The notes below the pieces were generated by a model, which was given only the letters and a program-made list of their open reading frames with translations, ran no database searches and was not told the DNA's origin. A stretch of 64,000 nt of DNA from Alteriqipengyuania flavescens (GTDB lineage: Bacteria; Pseudomonadota; Alphaproteobacteria; Sphingomonadales; Sphingomonadaceae). Location of the stretch: NCBI RefSeq assembly GCF_030406725.1, contig NZ_CP129107.1, positions 310,001-374,000 of the forward strand. Reading direction: 5' to 3'. The position numbers and the translations under genes were made by a program. Below are positions 51,262-60,206 of the stretch, in pieces. Numbering within the stretch: the stretch's first letter is position 1; the number at the start of each line of letters is the position of its first letter.

Positions 51262-52578
51262 ATGGCCGACCTTTTCGCCGACGATCCCCCGCCCTCCCGA
51301 ACAGCCGAGCCGATGCGCGAGGATGCGCCGCTGGCCGACCGGCTGCGCCCGCGCGACCTTTCGCAGGTCATCGGGCAGGAGCACCTGACCGGTCCGGAAG
51401 GCGCGATCGGCCGGATGGTCGCGGCGGGCAAGCTTTCCAGCATGATCCTGTGGGGTCCGCCCGGCACCGGCAAGACCAGCATCGCCCGCCTGCTCGCGGA
51501 CAGCGTGGGCATGCGGTACGAGGCGGTCAGCGCCGTGTTCACCGGCGTCGCCGACCTCAAGAAAGCCTTCGCCGCCGCCGACAAGGCTGCCGAGGCGGGA
51601 CAGCGCACCTTGCTGTTCGTGGACGAAATCCACCGCTTCAACCGCGCGCAGCAGGACGGCTTCCTCCCCTTCGTGGAGCGCGGCACCGTGACGCTGGTCG
51701 GCGCGACGACGGAGAATCCCAGCTTCGCGCTGAACGCCGCGCTGCTAAGCCGGGCTCAGGTGCTGATCCTGGAGCGGCTGGGGCACGAGGCGCTGGGCAA
51801 TTTGCTCAACCGGGCAGAGGCGCTGGAGGGGCCCCTACCCCTCACCCCCGAAGCGCGCGATGCGCTGGTGGCGAGCGCCGATGGCGACGGGCGCTTCCTG
51901 CTCAACCAGGCGGAAACGCTTTACGCCGCGAACATTCCCGAACCGCTCGATCCGGCAGGGCTAGGCAAGTTCCTGCAGCGCCGCGTCGCCGTGTACGACA
52001 AGGACCGCGACGGGCATTACAACCTCATTTCCGCGCTGCACAAGGCGGTGCGCGGATCGGACCCGCAGGCGGCGCTCTATTACCTCGCGCGGATGCTGAC
52101 GGCGGGGGAAGAGCCGCGCTATCTCGCCCGGCGGCTGGTGCGCATGGCGGTGGAGGACATCGGCCTCGCGGACCCCAACGCGTTGGTACAATGCATGGCG
52201 GCCAGGGACACGTACGAATTCCTCGGCAGCCCGGAAGGCGAACTCGCCCTGGCGCAGGCGTGCCTCTACCTTGCCACCGCGCCCAAATCGAACGCGGTCT
52301 ACAAGGCGCAGAAGGCCGCGTGGCGCAGCGCGAAGGAAACCGGCAGCCTGATGCCTCCCGCCAACATCCTCAACGCTCCGACCAAGCTGATGAAGGACAT
52401 CGGCTACGGCAGCGGCTACACCTACGACCACGATGCGGACGAGGGCTTTTCAGGCGATAATTACTGGCCGGAAGAGATGGAGCCGCAGACCTATTACGAA
52501 CCGGTCGAGCGCGGGTTCGAGCGCAAGGTGCGTGAACGGATCGCCTATTGGGACAAGCTGCGGGCCGAGCGCGGGTGA
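51262..52578 (+). CDS. rarA: Replication-associated recombination protein A (RarA/MgsA)
   Basis: 438 aa AAA+ ATPase. ADRLRPRDLSQVIGQEHL, Walker A GPPGTGKT (65-72), Walker B LFVDEIHRFN, sensor 1 GATTENPSF, and the C-terminal tetramerisation region with MKDIGYGSGYTYDHD. Acts at stalled forks and DNA ends. Start at 51262 (MADLFAD). Confidence 0.95.
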   Translation: MADLFADDPPPSRTAEPMREDAPLADRLRPRDLSQVIGQEHLTGPEGAIGRMVAAGKLSSMILWGPPGTGKTSIARLLADSVGMRYEAVSAVFTGVADLKKAFAAADKAAEAGQRTLLFVDEIHRFNRAQQDGFLPFVERGTVTLVGATTENPSFALNAALLSRAQVLILERLGHEALGNLLNRAEALEGPLPLTPEARDALVASADGDGRFLLNQAETLYAANIPEPLDPAGLGKFLQRRVAVYDKDRDGHYNLISALHKAVRGSDPQAALYYLARMLTAGEEPRYLARRLVRMAVEDIGLADPNALVQCMAARDTYEFLGSPEGELALAQACLYLATAPKSNAVYKAQKAAWRSAKETGSLMPPANILNAPTKLMKDIGYGSGYTYDHDADEGFSGDNYWPEEMEPQTYYEPVERGFERKVRERIAYWDKLRAERG

Positions 52579-53453
52579 CGCGCCGCTTCCGGCAATTTCT
52601 CGCCATCGACTGGTCGGGCGCGAAAGGCGCGCGGCAGAAGGGCGTATCGCTCGCCATCGCCGATAGTGACGGGGGGCCTCCGGTGCTTGCGCGCGGGCCG
52701 TGGTCGCGGGCAGCGGTGCTGGACCTGCTGCTCGACGATTTGCCGGAGGACACGCTGGTGGGCCTCGATCTCGGCATCGCACTGCCATTTGCCGATTGCG
52801 AGGCGTATTTCCCGCGCCTCGCCCGCTCGCCCGCCGATGCGCCGGAGCTGTGGGCGCTGATCGACGCGGTGTGCGAAGGCGACCCGCACCTCGCTGCGGG
52901 AAGCTTCGTCGACCATGCCGATTTTGCCCCTTATTTCCGCCGCCACGGCGGGCGCGAGGGCACGCATTTCCGCTGCGACGGCGCGGCCCACGGGCGCGGG
53001 CGCTTCCGTGTGACCGAGCAGCGGCAGGCCGCGATGGGGTGCAAGCCCTATTCGAACTTCAACCTCGTCGGCGCGGCGCAGGTGGGCAAGTCGAGCCTCA
53101 CGGGCATGCGCATGCTGCACCGCTTGCGCGGTCACCTGCCGGTGTGGCCGGTCGATCCGCTGCCGGATACCGGATCTGTCATCGTCGAAATCTACACCGC
53201 GCTTGCCGCGCTGGAGGCAGGGCGCAGCGCCGGGAGGACAAAGCTGCGCAGCTATGCCGAACTGAACGATGCGCTGGCCGCGCTCGGCTCGCCTCCGGTC
53301 GCGGGCGACGGGGCAATCGACGACCATTCCTCCGACGCGCTCCTCACCGCCGCGTGGCTGCGCGCGGTCGCGCATGACGAAGCCCGCTGGAAGCCCCCCG
53401 CCCTGACGCCGCAGATCGCGCAGACCGAAGGCTGGACATTCGGAGCCATTTGA
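52575..53453 (+). CDS. RNase H-like (DUF429-type) hypothetical protein
   Basis: 292 aa from GTG overlapping the rarA stop (GTGA). FLAIDWSGAKGARQKGVSLAI, TLVGLDLGIALPF and DDHSSDALLTAAWLRAVA place acidic residues as in DUF429/RNase H-fold nucleases. Coupling to rarA suggests a nucleic-acid role, but this is inference. Family assignment is tentative. Confidence 0.6.
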   Translation: MTRRFRQFLAIDWSGAKGARQKGVSLAIADSDGGPPVLARGPWSRAAVLDLLLDDLPEDTLVGLDLGIALPFADCEAYFPRLARSPADAPELWALIDAVCEGDPHLAAGSFVDHADFAPYFRRHGGREGTHFRCDGAAHGRGRFRVTEQRQAAMGCKPYSNFNLVGAAQVGKSSLTGMRMLHRLRGHLPVWPVDPLPDTGSVIVEIYTALAALEAGRSAGRTKLRSYAELNDALAALGSPPVAGDGAIDDHSSDALLTAAWLRAVAHDEARWKPPALTPQIAQTEGWTFGAI

Positions 53454-53468
53454 AGCAAGCGCCCTCGC

Positions 53469-53566
53469 GCCCTAAAGTAGCGAAGCGATAGGGCAGAGAC
53501 GAACGCCCTCAAGCAGCGAAGCGATAGGGCAAGAAGCAACGTCCTCAAGCAGCGAAGCGGTAGGAC
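53469..53566. repeat. Three 36-bp tandem repeats with hairpins
   Basis: Units start at 53469, 53505 and 53541, exactly 36 bp apart. Each has 5-bp arms around AGCGAAGCG. Arms are GCCCT/AGGGC in units 1 and 2 and GTCCT/AGGAC in unit 3, so both arms changed together. Located 12 bp upstream of tRNA-Thr; the rest of 53454-53577 holds nothing more. Confidence 0.85.
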
Positions 53567-53577
53567 GCAAAAAGAGT

Positions 53578-53653
<76 letters not shown>

Positions 53654-53665
53654 TCTCGCGATAGC

Positions 53666-55132
53666 CTACTGCGCAGCCACCGCCTCCTCGCGGCGGGTCG
53701 CGGCGCTGACCAGCCGGATCGCGAGCCATGCCAGCGCAAAGCCGGGGATGATCTCGTACACGCCTGGACCGCCCATGAATTCCCGGTTCCAGCCGAGCGC
53801 AATCCACGCGATGACGACGCCCGCCCCGGTCACGAGGCCGGCAACCGCGCCCGCGCCCGTCATGCCGCGCCACGTCAGCGCCAGGATGATGAGCGGCCCG
53901 AACGCCGCGCCGAAACCGGCCCATGCGTTGGAGACGAGGCCCAGCACCTCGCTGTCCGGATCCGACGCGATGACAATCGCTGCCAGCGCGACCAGCAGCA
54001 CGCTGATGCGCCCGACGTTCACCGCCTCCCGTTCGCTCGCATTGCGGCGCAGGAACAGGCGGTAGAAGTCTTCCGTCAGCGAGCTGGAGCTGACCAGCAG
54101 CTGCGAGGAAATCGTGCTCATCACCGCGGCCAGCAAGGCGGCCAGCAGGAAGCCGGTGATCAGCGGATGGAACAGGAGGTCGGCGAGCACGATGAAGATC
54201 GTTTCCGGATCGTCAATGACGAGGCCGTTGCGCTCCATGTAGGCGCGGCCGGCGATGCCGATGCCAATGGAGCCGAGCAGCGCCACGCCCATCCAGGTCA
54301 TGCCGATATTGCGCGCCTTCGGCACGTCGGCGACGCTGCGGATGGCCATGAAGCGCACGATGATGTGCGGCTGGCCGAAATAGCCTAGGCCCCAGGTCAC
54401 CGCCGACAGGAAGCCGATCGCGGTCAATCCTTCGGTCAGGCTGAGGAAGCCGGGCTGGATGCCCGTCAGGCTCTCGCCCGCGCTGCCGCCGGGGCCGAAC
54501 ATTACCACCAGCGGCATCAGCACCAGCGCCACCACCATGATGCAGCCCTGCACGAAATCGGTCAGGCTGACGGCGAGGAAGCCGCCGACCATGGTATAGG
54601 CAAGGACCACGCCGGCGGTGATCCAGATGCCCGCCCAATATGGCTCCATGCCGGGGATCAGGGCGGGAAAGGCGCTGTCGAACAGCTTGCCGCCTGCGAC
54701 CAGCCCGCTCGCCGTGTAGACGGTGAAGAAGGTCACGATGATGATCGCGCTCACCACGCGCAGCAGCACGGCCTTGTCAGGGAAGCGGTTGGCGAGGAAT
54801 TCGGGAATGGTCAGCGCATTGCCCAGATTCTCCGTCTGTTCGCGCAGGCGCGGGGCGACGATGAACCAGTTGGCGAGTGCACCCAGGAACAGCCCGATCC
54901 CGATCCACGCCTCCACCAGTCCGGTCACGTAAAGCGCGCCCGGCAGGCCCAGCAGCAGCCAGCCCGACATGTCCGACGCGCCGGCAGACAGCGCCGCGAC
55001 GGCGGGCGACAGCTGCCGTCCGCCGAGGAGGTAGCCTTCGCTATCCTCGGTCGACTTGCGCCAAGCGTAGAGCCCAATGGCGAGCATCAGCACGAAATAG
55101 AGGGCGAGCGAGATGATCGTTCCGGTAGCCAT
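53666..55132 (-). CDS. putP: Sodium/proline symporter (SSS family)
   Basis: 488 aa with 13 TM helices. YLLGGRQLSPAVAALSAGASDMSGWLLLGLPGA, GLGYFGQPHIIVRFMAI and AAVMSTISSQLLVSSSSLTEDFYR are PutP hallmarks, including the Na+-site residues in TM1 and TM8. Start at 55132 (MATGTII) fits; no putA nearby. Confidence 0.93.
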   Translation of the reverse strand: MATGTIISLALYFVLMLAIGLYAWRKSTEDSEGYLLGGRQLSPAVAALSAGASDMSGWLLLGLPGALYVTGLVEAWIGIGLFLGALANWFIVAPRLREQTENLGNALTIPEFLANRFPDKAVLLRVVSAIIIVTFFTVYTASGLVAGGKLFDSAFPALIPGMEPYWAGIWITAGVVLAYTMVGGFLAVSLTDFVQGCIMVVALVLMPLVVMFGPGGSAGESLTGIQPGFLSLTEGLTAIGFLSAVTWGLGYFGQPHIIVRFMAIRSVADVPKARNIGMTWMGVALLGSIGIGIAGRAYMERNGLVIDDPETIFIVLADLLFHPLITGFLLAALLAAVMSTISSQLLVSSSSLTEDFYRLFLRRNASEREAVNVGRISVLLVALAAIVIASDPDSEVLGLVSNAWAGFGAAFGPLIILALTWRGMTGAGAVAGLVTGAGVVIAWIALGWNREFMGGPGVYEIIPGFALAWLAIRLVSAATRREEAVAAQ

Positions 55133-55246
55133 GGGCCGCACTGCATAAGGATTTGGCGGCCGGAGTCACCAGCCGCGCGGCAATTCGCAAGCCTCGGACC
55201 CAAGCGCGGCGCCGATTGTTATTTCCTCACAACAGGGGATGCCGAA

Positions 55247-55855
55247 ATGAAAGAACCGCACAGCGTCAAGGACATCCTCGACGACCTTGACGAACTGGCG
55301 GAGGACAAGGACGAGGTCTGCATCGCCGACGTGGTCGAAGCTTTCGGCGACCGGTCCTACGGCCCGCTCCTGCTGGTCCCCGCGCTGGTCGAACTGACCC
55401 CCATCGGCGCTATTCCCGGCGTACCGACGTTCCTCGCGCTGATCATCGCCGTCGTCGCCGTGCAGATGCTGGTCGGGGAATCCCACTTGTGGCTGCCCGG
55501 CTTCATCGAGAACCGTTCGGTCAAGGGAGAGAAGCTGGCCAAGGCGTCGAAGAAGCTGCGCGGCATCGGCAGGTTCATGGACAAATGGTTTCACGGCCGG
55601 ATGAAGCATTTCACCAGCCGCTGGTACCGGCGGCTGGCCGCGCTCATCATCCTGTTCCTGTGCGCCAGCATCCCGCCACTGGAGGTGCTGCCCTTCGCCA
55701 GTTCCGGGCCGATGCTGGCGATCGCCTGCTTCGGCGTCGCGATCATGGTGCGTGACGGGTTGCTGATGATCGTCGCCACCGTGCTCGGCATCGGCGCCAT
55801 CGGCCTCGGCTATTCGCTGTGGAGCGGCGGCGAAGGCGGCAGTTCAGGCGGCTAA
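55247..55855 (+). CDS. ExoD family membrane protein
   Basis: 202 aa. DRSYGPLLLVPALVELTPIGAIPGVPTFLALIIAVVAVQMLVG matches ExoD, originally linked to exopolysaccharide and alkaline tolerance in Sinorhizobium. Three or four TM helices. Ends 3 bp before the convergent amylase stop. Confidence 0.9.
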   Translation: MKEPHSVKDILDDLDELAEDKDEVCIADVVEAFGDRSYGPLLLVPALVELTPIGAIPGVPTFLALIIAVVAVQMLVGESHLWLPGFIENRSVKGEKLAKASKKLRGIGRFMDKWFHGRMKHFTSRWYRRLAALIILFLCASIPPLEVLPFASSGPMLAIACFGVAIMVRDGLLMIVATVLGIGAIGLGYSLWSGGEGGSSGG

Positions 55856-55858
55856 CCC

Positions 55859-57277
55859 CTAGTTCGCGCCCATAATCGGCGGGGCGCTTTCGCCCGTGCC
55901 GGAGAACAGGCGATACCCGTGCGCCGGTATCGTCACCGCCTCGCCGCGTTTCAGCGTGATCCGGTTGCCGCGGAATTCGAGATAGAAGCCGAGCGGCAGG
56001 CCGTCCTTGAACTGGGCGGTTACCGGCGCGTCCGAGAAGTTGAACAGGCCGAGCACCTTGTTGGCTTCCTCCTGCCGAACGAATGCGAACAGGCGGTCGT
56101 CGCTGTCGGTATCCACCTTGCTCATCCGCGCGCCCCATTTGCCGTTTTCCAGCGCCGGGTTGGCCTTGCGGAAATCGATCAGGTCCGCGATCAGCGCGCC
56201 CAGCGTGCAACCCTCGCCCTGGCTCCAGTCGATCGGGTCGCGCTCGAAGAACTCCAGGCGCTTGGCGTTGCAGGCTTCCATGCCGTTGTGGACCAGCGGA
56301 ATGCCCTCGGTCACGAAGCTCAGCGCGATCGCAGCTTCCAGCCCCTCGCCGTAATTCTCGTACAGTGTGCCTTCCCACGCATTGCTGTCGTGGTTTTCGA
56401 TATAGGTCATGCGCATCGCCTCGCGCGGCCACAGGCTCTCGTTCTCGGCGTAATAGCCGTAGAGCGCCGAAGGCCCCGCCTTGCCGCGGGCGATGTCCTT
56501 GATCGTATGGTGCCAGTCCCATGCATAGGTCGCGTCGAAGGCGGCGCGGTGATAGGCGGTTTCCTGCACTTCGCCGAGCATGAAGACGGGGCGGTAGGCG
56601 TTCAGCCGCTGCCGCATCGTCTCCCAGAAATCGACCGGGACATAACCCGCCACGTCGGCGCGGAACCCGTCGACGCCGTAATCGCGCACCCATTGTTCCA
56701 TCGCCCCGCCGACATGCGCGCGCACGCCCGGCTGCGACCAGTCGAGGTCGATGATGTCGGACCAGTCCCACCACGGCGTCGGCCGGAAATCGCCGTCCCA
56801 AGTCTTCTCGTACCAGTCGGGATGCTCGCTACGCAGCGGATTATCCCACGCCGTGTGGTTCGCCACGAGGTCGAGGATGACCTTGAAGCCCTGCGCGTGC
56901 GCGGCATCGACGAAAGCCTTGAACTCCTCCGCCGTGCCGAATTCGGGGTTCACGCCGTAATAGTCCTTCACCGAATAGGGGCTGCCCAGCGTGCCCTTGC
57001 GGTTCTCCTCCCCGATGGGATGGATCGGCATCAGCCACAGGATATCGACGCCGAGCGCCTTGAGCCGCGGCAATTCCCGCTGCGCCGCGACGAAAGTGCC
57101 TTCGGGCGTGAAGTGCCGCGTGTTGATCTGGTAGAGCACGGCATCGCGGCTCCACTCCGGATTTTCCAGCTGGACGTACTGCCTGGGCGTCCACGGGTCC
57201 GCATCCTGCGCGGCGGCGGGCGCAGCGACCAGCGCAGCGGCGATGGCGGTCAGGGGGGCGAAGGCTTGCTTAAGCAC
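55859..57277 (-). CDS. GH13 alpha-amylase family glycosidase, secreted
   Basis: 472 aa from GTG. Signal peptide ending VAAPAAAQ. (beta/alpha)8 barrel with VILDLVANHTAWDN (region I), GVDGFRADVAG (II, nucleophile Asp), FMLGEVQE (III, acid Glu) and MTYIENHDSN (IV). C-terminal beta-sandwich. Probable periplasmic alpha-glucosidase or amylase for maltodextrins. Overlaps the MFS gene by 8 bp, so one operon. Confidence 0.92.
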   Translation of the reverse strand: MLKQAFAPLTAIAAALVAAPAAAQDADPWTPRQYVQLENPEWSRDAVLYQINTRHFTPEGTFVAAQRELPRLKALGVDILWLMPIHPIGEENRKGTLGSPYSVKDYYGVNPEFGTAEEFKAFVDAAHAQGFKVILDLVANHTAWDNPLRSEHPDWYEKTWDGDFRPTPWWDWSDIIDLDWSQPGVRAHVGGAMEQWVRDYGVDGFRADVAGYVPVDFWETMRQRLNAYRPVFMLGEVQETAYHRAAFDATYAWDWHHTIKDIARGKAGPSALYGYYAENESLWPREAMRMTYIENHDSNAWEGTLYENYGEGLEAAIALSFVTEGIPLVHNGMEACNAKRLEFFERDPIDWSQGEGCTLGALIADLIDFRKANPALENGKWGARMSKVDTDSDDRLFAFVRQEEANKVLGLFNFSDAPVTAQFKDGLPLGFYLEFRGNRITLKRGEAVTIPAHGYRLFSGTGESAPPIMGAN

Positions 57278-58832
57278 GGGCAGACTCCTGCGGCAGGGCG
57301 GCTTGCACCCGGAACATGGCGGCGGCGGCGATCAGCCACGCGGCCGCGGCAAACAGCATCGTCCAGATCGGCTCGCCCGGGAACAGCGCCTTCATGATCG
57401 ATCCCATCACCGTGGCGACCAGCAGCTGGGGCACCACGATGAAGATGTTGAACAGCCCCATGTAGATGCCGAGCTTGCCCTGCGGCAGGTTGGAGGCGAG
57501 GATCGCATAAGGCATCGCAAGGATGCTGGCCCACGCAATACCGATGCCGATCTCGGCCAGCAACAGCGCGTTCGCATCCCGCACGAAGAAGAACATCAGG
57601 AAGCCGAGCGCGCCCAGCGTCAGGCAGATCGCGTGGGTCTTCACCTGACCGAAATTGCGGCTGAGCCACGGCAGCATCGCCAGCGCGGCGATGGCGGCCA
57701 CGCCGTTGTAGACGGTGAAGAGCACGTTCACCCAGCTCGCCCCGTCATTGTAGGCGATGCTGGAAGTGTCAGTGCTGCCGAAGACATACTGGGTCACGAC
57801 CGGGGTGGTGTTGATCCACATGATGAACAGCGCCGACCAGCTGAAGAACTGCACCAGCGCAAGGCGCTTCATAACTTCGGGCATGCCGGAGAAATCGCCG
57901 ACGATGCTGGACAGCATGTTGGCCGACTTGCCGCCCTTGGCCATCGAGATCGCGATCATGGAAAGCAGGCCGTATACGGCGAGGAGAGCGCCGAGCAGCA
58001 GCACTTCCTTCTCCAGCCCCAACGCATCGACCAGCAGCACCACGACGAGACCGGCGGCGATCCATACCGCGCCGGAAAGATAGGACTTGGCGGCCAGTGC
58101 GCGCAGCGGCTGCGCATCGTCCGGCACGGCGGCGTCCGACCCTTCGAACGCGGCCATTTCCTCTGGCGAGTATTCCTTCGTGGTCATCACCGTCCACAGC
58201 ACGGCCAGGAACAGCGCAATCGCGCCGCCCCAGAAGCTCCACGTCACCGTGTCGGGTATCTCGCCCGCAGGCGCGACGTTGCTGACGCCGACCTGCTCGA
58301 GGAAATACGGGAAGATCGACCCGACCACCGCGCCCGCGCCGATGAAGGCGGTCTGCACCGCGTATCCGGCGCTATGCTGGTCGGTATTCAGCATATCGCC
58401 CACGAAGGCGCGGAAGGGCTCCATCGAGATGTTGAGGCTGGCATCGAGGATCCACAGCAGCGCGGCGGCGAAGAGCAGCGGCGCGCCGAAGCCGGGGGCA
58501 AGCGGCATCAGGAACAGCGCAATCGCCGCCATGATCGCGCCGGTAAGGAAGTAGGGTCGGCGCCTGCCAAGGCGGTTCCACGTCCTGTCCGACAGGTGAC
58601 CGATGATCGGCTGGACGATCAGCCCGGTCAGCGGGGCGGCGACCCACAGGGCGGGCAGGTCGTCCATTGCCGCGCCCACGGTCTGGAAGATGCGGCTCAT
58701 GTTCGCGTTTTGCAGCGCGAAGCCGATCTGGATGCCGAAGAAGCCGAAGCTGATGTTCCACAGGCCCCAGAAGCCCATGCGCGGTTTCTGCGTATGCGCG
58801 AGCGCGTCGCCCGTCGGTGCGGCGGTTGCCAT
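57270..58832 (-). CDS. MFS sugar transporter (maltose/maltodextrin type)
   Basis: 520 aa, 12 TM helices. MGFWGLWNISFGFFGIQIGFALQNANMSRIFQ, LTGLIVQPIIGHLSDRTWNRLGRRRPYFL and MLNTDQHSAGYAVQT are typical of the SLC45-like MalT/MalY transporters in Caulobacter and sphingomonads. Start at 58832 has GGGAG nine bases upstream. An operator palindrome lies 83 bp upstream. Confidence 0.92.
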   Translation of the reverse strand: MATAAPTGDALAHTQKPRMGFWGLWNISFGFFGIQIGFALQNANMSRIFQTVGAAMDDLPALWVAAPLTGLIVQPIIGHLSDRTWNRLGRRRPYFLTGAIMAAIALFLMPLAPGFGAPLLFAAALLWILDASLNISMEPFRAFVGDMLNTDQHSAGYAVQTAFIGAGAVVGSIFPYFLEQVGVSNVAPAGEIPDTVTWSFWGGAIALFLAVLWTVMTTKEYSPEEMAAFEGSDAAVPDDAQPLRALAAKSYLSGAVWIAAGLVVVLLVDALGLEKEVLLLGALLAVYGLLSMIAISMAKGGKSANMLSSIVGDFSGMPEVMKRLALVQFFSWSALFIMWINTTPVVTQYVFGSTDTSSIAYNDGASWVNVLFTVYNGVAAIAALAMLPWLSRNFGQVKTHAICLTLGALGFLMFFFVRDANALLLAEIGIGIAWASILAMPYAILASNLPQGKLGIYMGLFNIFIVVPQLLVATVMGSIMKALFPGEPIWTMLFAAAAWLIAAAAMFRVQAALPQESARA

Positions 58833-58914
58833 ATAGCTGTCTCTCCCGGCGTGCGCTTTGACGGCACGTGTCATGGATAACGGCTGGCACGGCAGGGGCC
58901 TAGCGGCAATCCCG

Positions 58915-58924
58915 CATACGAATG
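58915..58924. promoter_or_regulatory. LacI-type operator upstream of the MFS-amylase operon
   Basis: CATACGAATG differs by one base from the perfect palindrome CATACGTATG at 60058. It sits between the lacI stop and the MFS start, where the operon promoter must be. Confidence 0.6.
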
Positions 58925-58931
58925 TTATGGA

Positions 58932-59972
58932 TTAGGAAACGGCCTGCGACGACCCGCGCACAACCAGCCGTGCGGGCAGCGCCTCGCCTTCCACCGGCTC
59001 GCCTTCGATCTGGCGGACAAGCGCCTCGACGAGCTTTTCGCCCGCGCCCTGCAGGTCCTGCACCAGCGTGGTGAGCGGCGGGCTGGAGATGCTGGCGGCA
59101 GGGATATTGTCGAACCCGACCACCGCGATATGGCCCGGCACGTCGAGCCCGCTTTCGGCAAAGGCGCGCATGGCGCCGATCGCGATCAGGTCGCTGGCGG
59201 CGAAGACGGCATCGAAATCCTTGCCTGTTTCCATCAGCGAGTTCGCCGCCTCGAACCCGTCTTCCTCGCTGTTGAGCGCATCGGCCTGCAAGGCGACGCC
59301 GATCCCGCTGCCCGCCGCTTCCAGCGCATCGGCGAGCCCGGCGCAGCGGTCCGCGAATTCGGGATAATGTTCGTCATTGTTGCCGATGAAGGCGATCCGC
59401 TTGCGACCCTGCTGCAGCAAATACTCGCCCGCCAGTCGCCCCGCCCCGCGGTTGTCGGACCCGATGGTGAGGCCGATATTGTGTTCCCCCACGTTGCCCC
59501 AGCGCACGAACTGCGTGCCCTGCGCCCGCAACTGTTCCAGCCGCGCGATGTAGAGCGTGTAATCGCCGTAGCCGAGCAGGATCAGGCCGTCGGCGCGGTG
59601 GCTGTCCTGGTACTGGACGTGCCAGTCGTCCTCCATGCTCTGGAAACTGATCAGGAGGTCGATGCCACGGTCGGCGCAGGCGCGGGTAATGGCGCCCAGC
59701 ATCGACAGGAAGAACGGGTTGATGTTCGACTGGTCGGGCGTCGGATCCTCGAAGAACAGGAGGGCGATGGTGTTCGACCGCTGGCTGCGAAGCGAGCTCG
59801 CATTCTTGTCGACCGTGTAGTTGAGTTCGCGCGCGATCCGCTCGATCTTCTCGCGGGTCGCCTGGCTAACGGACTTGCTGCCGCGCAGCGCACGGCTGAC
59901 CGTGGGCTGCGACACCCCCGCCATGTAGGCGATATCGAAACTGGTCGGCCGTCCGGTCGGCTTGCGACCCAA
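58932..59972 (-). CDS. LacI-family regulator of the maltodextrin locus
   Basis: 346 aa from TTG with GGGGAG 9 bases upstream. HTH TSFDIAYMAGVSQPTVSRALRGSKSVSQATREKI and hinge ELNYTVDKNASSLR; effector domain with VVGFDNIPAA near the end. It probably represses the MFS-amylase operon and the TonB receptor until a malto-oligosaccharide is present. Same operator motif on both sides. Confidence 0.92.
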   Translation of the reverse strand: MGRKPTGRPTSFDIAYMAGVSQPTVSRALRGSKSVSQATREKIERIARELNYTVDKNASSLRSQRSNTIALLFFEDPTPDQSNINPFFLSMLGAITRACADRGIDLLISFQSMEDDWHVQYQDSHRADGLILLGYGDYTLYIARLEQLRAQGTQFVRWGNVGEHNIGLTIGSDNRGAGRLAGEYLLQQGRKRIAFIGNNDEHYPEFADRCAGLADALEAAGSGIGVALQADALNSEEDGFEAANSLMETGKDFDAVFAASDLIAIGAMRAFAESGLDVPGHIAVVGFDNIPAASISSPPLTTLVQDLQGAGEKLVEALVRQIEGEPVEGEALPARLVVRGSSQAVS

Positions 59973-60057
59973 GGCTGCTCTCCCCTTCAGCCGGCGATTG
60001 CTGCGCCGGCACGGCTGGTGCGAAAAGGCCACACCGCGCCGTGCTGCGCTGCACAAA

Positions 60058-60067
60058 CATACGTATG
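60058..60067. promoter_or_regulatory. LacI-type operator between lacI and the TonB receptor
   Basis: CATACGTATG, a perfect 10-bp palindrome with central CG as LacI proteins require. 86 bp upstream of lacI and 140 bp upstream of the receptor. The rest of 59973-60206 was not resolved. Confidence 0.65.
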
Positions 60068-60206
60068 CCGAGTTTCGCGACCGTGGCCGCCACGTCAATA
60101 GGAGTGTGACAGTTTCGCGAAAAACCTTCGCGCAACGTGGCATTTCTATCGCGCCCGAACCCGGACTGTCTTTGGGGAAGCCGGGGCGCAAAAACGGGAG
60201 AGAATC

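Noticed and set aside
53469-53566. 36-bp repeats considered as a CRISPR array
   Set aside because: Units are directly adjacent with no variable spacers and there are no cas genes nearby. They are hairpin tandem repeats.
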